Source: Synergistaceae bacterium (GTDB lineage Bacteria; Synergistota; Synergistia; Synergistales; Aminobacteriaceae). Taken from it: a stretch of 9,417 nt of DNA. The DNA is taken from contig JAFVEW010000106.1 in the NCBI GenBank assembly GCA_017475805.1, forward strand, positions 1 through 9,417, given 5' to 3'. Of the stretch, positions 1 through 4,690 are shown piece by piece. The stretch's first letter is position 1, and each line of letters starts with the position of its first letter. The translations under genes and the position numbers were made by a program. The notes under the pieces were generated by a model, which worked only from the letters and a program-made list of their open reading frames with translations, was not told where the DNA came from and searched no databases.

Positions 1-1
1 G

Positions 2-769
2 GCCGGAACAAGTCATTTTTTAGGCCAAAATTTTGCTAAGGCTTTTGAAATTCAATTCCAAAATCAACAAGGCGAACTTGAATACTGCTGGACGACAAGC
101 TGGGGATTTTCAACCAGAACTATAGGTGCTGTCATCATGGTGCACTCTGATAACGACGGCTTAATAATTCCGCCGAGAATTGCGCCGGTTAAAGCTGTAA
201 TTTTGCCGATCTCAAAAGATGAAAGCGTCGCTGAAAATGAAATTTTACCGAAGGCTAAAGAACTTTCCGCGAAACTTGATGAAAATTTAGGCGGCATGTT
301 CACAAAAGTTGATACTGATTTTCACATGAGACCAGCCGACAGATTTTTCACTCACATTCAAAAGGGCGTGCCTTTGAGACTCGAACTCGGCGAGAAAGAT
401 TTGCAGGCCGGAACAGTAAGACTTGTTCGTCGAGATACAGGCGAGAAAATTGATGTCAAAAATGAAAATCTCATAGAAACAGTTAAAAAAGTTCTTGATG
501 ATATTCAAAGCAATTTATATAAACGCGCTAAAGATTTCAGAGAAGCTAACACTCACGACGCTAAATCTTATGACGAATTAAAAGAAATTATCGAAAAACA
601 AGGCGGCTTCGTTCGAGCTTATTTCGCGGGAACTAAAGAAGACGAAGTAAAAATCCGTGAAGATACAGGAGCTACCCCGCGCTGTATTTTGCCCGGCGAT
701 AACAAAGGAAAATGTTTCTTAACGGGTCAAGACGACGCAAGGCTTACAATCTTTGCTAAAGCGTATTAA
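2..769 (+). CDS. proS: Proline--tRNA ligase, archaeal/eukaryal type, C-terminal part (5' end outside window)
   Basis: This is the last 255 codons of a class II prolyl-tRNA synthetase, which charges tRNA(Pro) with proline in the cytoplasm. The frame is open from base 2, so the ATG at 137 is internal. Visible parts, in order: the end of the catalytic core with the motif 3 region (TTSWGFSTRTIG, about 89-124), then SDNDGLIIPPRIAPV leading into the anticodon-binding domain, then the C-terminal domain found only in the archaeal-type enzyme, ending GATPRC...FAKAY. The C-terminal tyrosine is typical of this subtype. In family members with a zinc site, four cysteines bind the metal. By my alignment only one remains here (codon 713-715); the others are Ala (626-628), Asp (641-643) and Thr (722-724). 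The next gene starts 6 nt after the stop, suggesting co-transcription. The family assignment is firm; loss of zinc binding is inferred. Confidence 0.95.
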   Translation, partial: AGTSHFLGQNFAKAFEIQFQNQQGELEYCWTTSWGFSTRTIGAVIMVHSDNDGLIIPPRIAPVKAVILPISKDESVAENEILPKAKELSAKLDENLGGMFTKVDTDFHMRPADRFFTHIQKGVPLRLELGEKDLQAGTVRLVRRDTGEKIDVKNENLIETVKKVLDDIQSNLYKRAKDFREANTHDAKSYDELKEIIEKQGGFVRAYFAGTKEDEVKIREDTGATPRCILPGDNKGKCFLTGQDDARLTIFAKAY

Positions 770-775
770 CTTTCA

Positions 776-1648
776 ATGTTTGAAGCTGATTTAGTTTTTT
801 CATGCGGACTTGAAGAAAATTTCCTTCCTGTCGCTGACGTGTGGCTCGTTATTGACGTTTTGCGAGCCACTACAGTTATAACTCGATGGTTTGAGCTTGG
901 AGGCACTGAATTATATCCAGTGAAATCTCCTGATGAAGCCCGCAAACTTGTTTTAGATTTGAAAGAGCGCGGTTCGTCGCCTTTATTAATGGGCGAAGTC
1001 AATGGTATTCCGCCCGAAGGTTTTGATTTAGGAAATTCGCCGAATGAGTTAAATTATGAGTTAATTCAAGAACATTATTGCGGCGTTATGTCAACAACTA
1101 ACGGCACTGTAGCTCTTAATGAAGCGTTTATGGCCGGAAGCCCCGTTATTGCCGTGAGTTTTAGAAATTTATCGGCTTGTCTTGACCACTCTTTGAAATT
1201 AGGCAATAAAATCGGCATTTTATGCTCAGGACGAAAAAAAAGACCTTCATGGGAAGACACTTTATGCGCCGGAGCTTTGCTCGAAAATTTGAATAAACGC
1301 GGCCGAGTTTTAATGTCCGACAGCGCGAAAATTGCTTTAACTGTTTGGCAAACTAGGGGCGAAAATTTGCTTTCATGCGTTGAAAAGTCCGAACATGCCG
1401 ATTATCTTAAACATATAGGCTACGGACGCGATATTATTTTTGCCTGCGAAGTTGACGCTTCAACGGTTGTGCCAATGCTCGAAAAAGATAATAAAAATTT
1501 AATTCTTAAAAGCATTGAAGGCAGCGCAAGACCGTACGAGATTCAAGCAGGAATTAAGAATGAGGAAGTAGGAAGTAAAAAAACGTCTTTATTTTCGCCT
1601 GATCCGTTTGAAGAATTATTGAGTAGTTATTTAGGAAAGGAAAATTAA
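776..1648 (+). CDS. comB: 2-phosphosulfolactate phosphatase family protein (ComB-like) with C-terminal extension
   Basis: ComB is a magnesium-dependent phosphatase that converts 2-phosphosulfolactate to sulfolactate. It belongs to coenzyme M synthesis in methanogens; a Bacillus homologue (YitC) is linked to sulfolactate. Family motifs visible: VIDVLRATT (residues 25-33), GEVNGIPPEGFDLGNSP (73-89), STTNGT (106-111), LCSGR...WEDTLCAGA (149-167) and GYGRDIIFACEVD (215-227). The family core appears to end near residue 235-240. The remaining ~50 residues form a charged extension, part of which is encoded by a genomic repeat (1551-1576). The ATG lies 6 nt after the proS stop and has no clear Shine-Dalgarno, so translation may be coupled to proS. 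larC follows after another 6 nt. No comA-like phosphosulfolactate synthase gene is in the window, so the physiological substrate in this organism is uncertain. Confidence 0.9.
   Translation: MFEADLVFSCGLEENFLPVADVWLVIDVLRATTVITRWFELGGTELYPVKSPDEARKLVLDLKERGSSPLLMGEVNGIPPEGFDLGNSPNELNYELIQEHYCGVMSTTNGTVALNEAFMAGSPVIAVSFRNLSACLDHSLKLGNKIGILCSGRKKRPSWEDTLCAGALLENLNKRGRVLMSDSAKIALTVWQTRGENLLSCVEKSEHADYLKHIGYGRDIIFACEVDASTVVPMLEKDNKNLILKSIEGSARPYEIQAGIKNEEVGSKKTSLFSPDPFEELLSSYLGKEN
1551..1576 (+). repeat. Heptamer-type repeat copy inside comB
   Basis: These 26 bases match the same strand of the intergenic repeat at 7498-7531 at 22 of 26 positions by hand alignment. They share GAATTA at the start and AGGAAGTAGGAAGT at the end. 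The copy lies in the comB reading frame and encodes residues 259-267 (GIKNEEVGS), in the C-terminal extension beyond the conserved phosphatase core. It may be a repeat insertion tolerated in a dispensable tail. Because the repeat is short and purine-rich, chance similarity is possible. Confidence 0.5.
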
Positions 1649-1654
1649 TTTTTT

Positions 1655-2890
1655 ATGAAGACTTTATATCTTGATTGCTTTGCAGGAATTGCAGGAGATA
1701 TGTTTATAGGAGCATTGTTAAATTTAGTGCCTGATAAAAATATTTTAATAAACGGCATTAAAAAAATCACAGCTCTTAATCCCGAAGAATATGAATTAAT
1801 AATCGAAAATACAACTAAGAACGGCATAGCAGGAATAAATTTTGACGTTGAATTAAATCATCATGAACATCATCACGAGCATGAAGAACATGAACACGAA
1901 CAACATCATCACAGGCATTTAGCTGATATTGAAGAAATGATTTCGTCAAGCGAACTTTCATTGAGAGTTAAACGTGAAATTTTGAGAGCTTTTTCGATTT
2001 TAGCTGAAGCTGAAGCTCACGTTCACGGAACTACGCCTGATAAAATTCATTTTCATGAGGTCGGAGCAGTCGACTCGATTATTGACATCGCCGGAGCTTT
2101 TATCTTAATGGAAGCATTAGGGTGGCCTCGCGTTTTATGTTCGCCGATTAATACGGGCTCAGGGACTGTTGAATGTGCTCACGGAATTTTGCCAGTTCCT
2201 GCTCCTGCTACGGAATTTTTGCTTCACGGCCTGCCGATTTTTTCAAACGGCTCTCCTATGGAACGAACAACGCCGACGGGAGCTTTGCTTGCGAAAATTT
2301 TAGCCGACGGCTTCAGCAATATTCCTAACGGAAAAATCCTAGCTTCAGGTTTCGGCTTTGGCAATCATGAAAGTTCAGATATGCCCAACGCGTTGCGAGT
2401 TTTATTAATGGAAACATCGAGCGAAACTGAATTTAACGGTTTAATTCGTGAAAAAATTTCTCTGCTTGAAACTAACATTGACGACATGAACCCGCAGGAT
2501 TATGAAATCGTCATTGAAAAATTATTCGCAGCTTCAGCTTTAGACGTTTGGATAGAAAATATTAACATGAAAAAAAATCGTCCCGGCGTTAAACTCTGCT
2601 GTCTTGCTAAACCTGAGGACGTATCGAAATTCGTTGAAATAATCTTAAAAAATACTACGTCGCAAGGCGTAAGATTTTCTGAGTTCGATAGGCTCCGCTT
2701 AAAGTGGAAAATCGAGGAACGCGAGACACCGCTCGGGAAAATTCATGTAAAAATCACTGAACTTGACGGTGAAACTCTCCGCGAAATTCCAGAATACGAA
2801 GACTTAAAGAAAATCGCTGAGAGCAATAATATTCCTATGTTCGAGGCGAGGAATAAAATATTAACGGCTCCCACCACGATTTGTGATTGA
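1655..2890 (+). CDS. larC: LarC, nickel-pincer cofactor (NPN) biosynthesis, nickel insertion protein
   Basis: LarC uses CTP to insert nickel into the pyridinium-3,5-bisthiocarboxylic acid mononucleotide, giving the nickel-pincer cofactor of lactate racemase (LarA) and relatives. Evidence: N-terminal MKTLYLDCFAGIAGDMFIGA; a histidine-rich segment at residues 69-88 with 12 His in 20 residues, a likely nickel-holding region; HFHEVGAVDSI (132-142); NTGSGTVECAHGILPVPAPAT (166-186); TNIDDMNP (273-280); and MKKNRPG (305-311). At 411 residues it is a full-length LarC in one frame, unlike Lactobacillus plantarum, where LarC is made by ribosomal frameshifting between larC1 and larC2. The ATG follows comB by 6 nt; an AGGAAAGGA purine stretch (1633-1641) lies inside the comB end, with long spacing. 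The last 56 bp overlap the 3' end of rfbB on the other strand. larA, larB and larE are not in the window. Confidence 0.94.
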   Translation: MKTLYLDCFAGIAGDMFIGALLNLVPDKNILINGIKKITALNPEEYELIIENTTKNGIAGINFDVELNHHEHHHEHEEHEHEQHHHRHLADIEEMISSSELSLRVKREILRAFSILAEAEAHVHGTTPDKIHFHEVGAVDSIIDIAGAFILMEALGWPRVLCSPINTGSGTVECAHGILPVPAPATEFLLHGLPIFSNGSPMERTTPTGALLAKILADGFSNIPNGKILASGFGFGNHESSDMPNALRVLLMETSSETEFNGLIREKISLLETNIDDMNPQDYEIVIEKLFAASALDVWIENINMKKNRPGVKLCCLAKPEDVSKFVEIILKNTTSQGVRFSEFDRLRLKWKIEERETPLGKIHVKITELDGETLREIPEYEDLKKIAESNNIPMFEARNKILTAPTTICD

Positions 2891-3833
2891 GATACCATGA
2901 GATTGTTTTTTTAATTCCGTCGGCGAATTTCGTTTCAGGAAGCCAGCCGAGTCTAATATAAATCTTTTCAGGGTCAATGGCATATCTTAAGTCATGGCCT
3001 TTCCTGTCGGTTACGAATTTAATTAAACTCTCAGGCTTGCCAAGTTCACGGCAGATTAATTTAACGATGTCGATATTTCGCATTTCATTATGTCCGCCGA
3101 TATTAAAAATTTCGCCGTTTGAATTTTCGTCGTGAATTATTAAATCTACGGCGCGGCAATGATCTCTAACATAAAGCCAGTCGCGGACGTTCTCGCCTTT
3201 GCCGTAAACAGGGAGCGGCTTGTCGTTGAGAGCGTTATTAATCATCAATGGAATTAATTTTTCAGGAAATTGATAAGGTCCGTAATTATTCGAGCAGCGG
3301 CTGACACTGACAGGCAAATTATAAGTTCTATGATACGCAAGCGTTAATAAATCTGCTCCGGCCTTTGATGAAGAATAAGGCGAAGAAGTTTTCAGCGGCG
3401 TTTTTTCCGTGAAAAATAAATCGGGACGGTCAAGAGGCAAATCTCCGTAAACTTCGTCTGTGCTAATTTGATGAAATCTTTTAACGCCGAATTTTACGCA
3501 AGCGTCTAATAAAACTCCTGTGCCGAGCGTGTTAGTGAATAAAAAAATTCCGGGATTATCAATGCTTCTGTCAACGTGAGACTCGGCTGCAAAATTCACG
3601 ACAATGTCAGGACGTTCTCTATCGAATAAATTATAAATTCTTTCACGGTCGCAGATGTCTAACTTGAAAAAATCAATTTTATTTCCTGCGATTAAATTCT
3701 TCAGCGTTTCAAGATTTCCTGCGTAAGTTAATTTATCAACGCAAATAATTTTATAATCAGGATGTTTTTCAAGCATGTAAAAAATAAAATTGCTACCGAT
3801 AAAACCTGCGCCGCCTGTGATTAAAATTTTCAT
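2835..3833 (-). CDS. rfbB: dTDP-glucose 4,6-dehydratase
   Basis: This enzyme converts dTDP-glucose to dTDP-4-keto-6-deoxyglucose, the second step of dTDP-L-rhamnose synthesis, in the cytoplasm. It is an NAD-dependent extended short-chain dehydrogenase. Visible: the Rossmann motif GGAGFIGSN (7-15), VDKLTYAGN (32-40), FAAESHVDRSIDNP (81-94), the catalytic STDEVYGD (124-131, with Thr125-Asp126-Glu127), the Y153xxxK157 pair in YSSSKAGAD, SNNYGPYQFPEKLIP (181-195) and VRDWLYVRDHCRA (216-228). Length (332 aa) is normal for the family. The start codon is 1 nt downstream of the rfbC stop, so the two genes form one translationally coupled unit, rfbC-rfbB. The last ~10 residues after the usual WYLNHKSWWE ending run convergently into larC, leaving no room for a terminator between the two operons. 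rfbA and rfbD are not seen here. Confidence 0.96.
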   Translation of the reverse strand: MKILITGGAGFIGSNFIFYMLEKHPDYKIICVDKLTYAGNLETLKNLIAGNKIDFFKLDICDRERIYNLFDRERPDIVVNFAAESHVDRSIDNPGIFLFTNTLGTGVLLDACVKFGVKRFHQISTDEVYGDLPLDRPDLFFTEKTPLKTSSPYSSSKAGADLLTLAYHRTYNLPVSVSRCSNNYGPYQFPEKLIPLMINNALNDKPLPVYGKGENVRDWLYVRDHCRAVDLIIHDENSNGEIFNIGGHNEMRNIDIVKLICRELGKPESLIKFVTDRKGHDLRYAIDPEKIYIRLGWLPETKFADGIKKTISWYLNHKSWWEPLIFYSSPRT

Positions 3834-3834
3834 G

Positions 3835-4386
3835 TTAAAAAATCTCCCGTAACGTTTTTAATTTCATATCTTTTTCAGAAAGTATAAAAGGCACGTCAAG
3901 CTCCGGCCATGCGATATTAATATCAGGGTCAGAGAAAATTATTCCGCCTTCGTCATTAGGGTGATAAAAATCATCGCATTTATAACAAAACTCAGCTTCG
4001 CCGCTCAAAACTAAAAATCCGTGAGCAAAATTTTTAGGGATCAAGAATTGTTTGTGATTTTCCGCGCTTAACTCAATGCCGAAATATTTTCCGAAAGTTT
4101 TGCTGTCTCGTCTTAAATCAACGGCAACGTCAAACACTGAGCCTTTAATAACCCGAACTAATTTTGTCTGCGGATACTTAATCTGAAAATGAAGGCCGCG
4201 CAAAACTCCTTTAGTGCTGCCGCTTTGATTATCTTGAACGAAACCGAAATTTAATCCGGCTTCAATCATGTCGCGTTTGTTGTAAGTTTCTGTGAAATAG
4301 CCCCGCTTATCACCGTGAACGGTTGGTGTTATAACGCAAAGCCCCTCGATGCCGCCGACGTTATATTCAACATTAATTTGTCCCAT
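3835..4386 (-). CDS. rfbC: dTDP-4-dehydrorhamnose 3,5-epimerase
   Basis: RfbC (RmlC) epimerises dTDP-4-keto-6-deoxyglucose at C3 and C5, the third step toward dTDP-L-rhamnose, and acts directly on the product of the neighbouring RfbB. The 183-residue sequence is a full-length cupin-type epimerase. Visible: DKRGYFTETY (26-35), FVQDNQSGSTKGVLRGLHFQ (49-68, with the expected catalytic His66), PQTKLVRVIKGSVFDVAVDLR (72-92), FLIPKNFAHGFLVLS (114-128), and CYKCDDFYHPNDEGGI (134-149), which holds the expected tyrosine region. The start is supported by a strong Shine-Dalgarno, AAGGAGAT, on the minus strand 6 nt before the ATG. It is first in the two-gene unit and diverges from the large surface-protein gene at 4691. 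I could not find a convincing promoter for it in the intergenic region. Confidence 0.96.
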   Translation of the reverse strand: MGQINVEYNVGGIEGLCVITPTVHGDKRGYFTETYNKRDMIEAGLNFGFVQDNQSGSTKGVLRGLHFQIKYPQTKLVRVIKGSVFDVAVDLRRDSKTFGKYFGIELSAENHKQFLIPKNFAHGFLVLSGEAEFCYKCDDFYHPNDEGGIIFSDPDINIAWPELDVPFILSEKDMKLKTLREIF

Positions 4387-4392
4387 GTAAAT

Positions 4393-4400
4393 ATCTCCTT
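4393..4400 (-). promoter_or_regulatory. Shine-Dalgarno of rfbC
   Basis: The minus strand reads AAGGAGAT, ending 6 nt before the rfbC ATG. It is a near-consensus ribosome binding site and fixes the start at 4386. Confidence 0.85.
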
Positions 4401-4446
4401 GTCATTATTATTAAATTATGTATTTTATCAGTTAGATAACGATTTT

Positions 4447-4455
4447 TGATATAAT
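4447..4455 (+). promoter_or_regulatory. Extended -10 promoter candidate (TGATATAAT)
   Basis: The + strand reads TGATATAAT, a perfect TGN extended -10 element joined to a consensus TATAAT. A weak -35 (TTATCA, 4425-4430) sits 19 bp upstream. Transcription would start near 4462 and run through the hairpins at 4472-4524 toward the surface-protein gene. AT-rich intergenic DNA can match by chance, so this is only a candidate, but it is separate from the stronger promoter at 4588. Confidence 0.45.
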
Positions 4456-4471
4456 CATTTCCACGAGGGGC

Positions 4472-4524
4472 TCATCAAGGGACACACGACTCCTGATTGA
4501 CTTGTTTTTTAGTCAATTTGAGTC
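4472..4524 (+). promoter_or_regulatory. Two overlapping, mutually exclusive hairpins (attenuator-like)
   Basis: Hairpin A pairs TC-ATCA-GGG (4472-4481, with A4478 bulged) with TCC-TGAT-GA (4491-4500, with T4498 bulged). It is followed by CTTG and six T residues (4505-4510), like a weak intrinsic terminator. Hairpin B pairs GACTC (4488-4492) with GAGTC (4520-4524) and ATTGACT (4496-4502) with AGTCAAT (4511-4517), with the T run in its loop. A and B share 4488-4500, so they cannot form together. This resembles a terminator/antiterminator pair, or a short RNA, downstream of the 4447 promoter. Pairing was worked out by hand without energies. Confidence 0.35.
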
Positions 4525-4542
4525 ATAGTGAAGAATCTTTTC

Positions 4543-4576
4543 AACTTCCTACCTCCTAACTCCTAATTTCTACTTG
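4543..4576 (-). repeat. Heptamer-type intergenic repeat, left copy (inverted)
   Basis: Read on the minus strand, these 34 bases match 7498-7531 at 31 of 34 positions. The unit is built from ~7-bp words such as TAGGAGT and TAGGAAG. The two copies face each other and flank the surface-protein gene. This copy lies 11 bp upstream of that gene's -35 box. I recall similar TAGGA-type heptamer repeats scattered in several bacterial genomes; their function is not known to me. Confidence 0.75.
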
Positions 4577-4587
4577 CTTTCCCTCCC

Positions 4588-4616
4588 TTGACATATTTTT
4601 ATTTCGGGATTATTAT
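4588..4616 (+). promoter_or_regulatory. Sigma-70-type promoter of the surface-protein gene
   Basis: A perfect -35 box TTGACA (4588-4593) is separated by 17 bp from TATTAT (4611-4616), which matches the -10 consensus at five of six positions. The predicted start near 4623 gives a leader of roughly 68 nt before the TTG at 4691. This is the best promoter in the window and suggests strong, constitutive expression. Confidence 0.8.
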
Positions 4617-4623
4617 TCCTCGC

Positions 4624-4648
4624 ACTGAGTACTTATTCGAGTCTCAGT
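4624..4648 (+). promoter_or_regulatory. 5'-leader hairpin
   Basis: ACTGAG (4624-4629) plus ACT (4631-4633) pairs with AGT (4640-4642) plus CTCAGT (4643-4648), leaving one bulged T and a six-base loop. It lies at the very 5' end of the predicted transcript, before an A-rich single-stranded stretch. A 5'-terminal stem of this kind often protects abundant mRNAs from decay; that role is inferred here. Confidence 0.5.
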
Positions 4649-4676
4649 AAAAAATGCAAAACTAAAAAATTTCATT

Positions 4677-4682
4677 AGGGGG
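4677..4682 (+). promoter_or_regulatory. Ribosome binding site selecting a TTG start
   Basis: AGGGGG ends 8 nt before TTG at 4691. No in-frame ATG occurs upstream, and the next in-frame Met lies about 155 codons later, past the signal peptide. TTG is therefore the start that keeps the export signal. Confidence 0.75.
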
Positions 4683-4690
4683 TTTTTGTA

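Noticed and set aside
137..769. Separate 210-residue gene starting at ATG 137
   Set aside because: The same frame is open from base 2 and continues the ProS catalytic domain upstream of 137, so this ATG is internal.
2880..2920. Terminator between larC and rfbB at the T run near 2906-2912
   Set aside because: No stem precedes the T run; only a direct repeat (TGAGAT twice) is present.
4455..4490. Hammerhead-ribozyme-like core on the minus strand (TTGATGAG, then GGAAA)
   Set aside because: The first core base is T instead of C, and the C-G closing pair and CGAAA element next to stem II are missing. No closing stems could be traced.
4433..4529. Small + strand open frame reading IIISTRGSSRDTRLLIDLF
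   Set aside because: It has no ATG/GTG/TTG start with a ribosome binding site, and it overlaps the hairpin region. It could be a decayed fragment but nothing supports expression.
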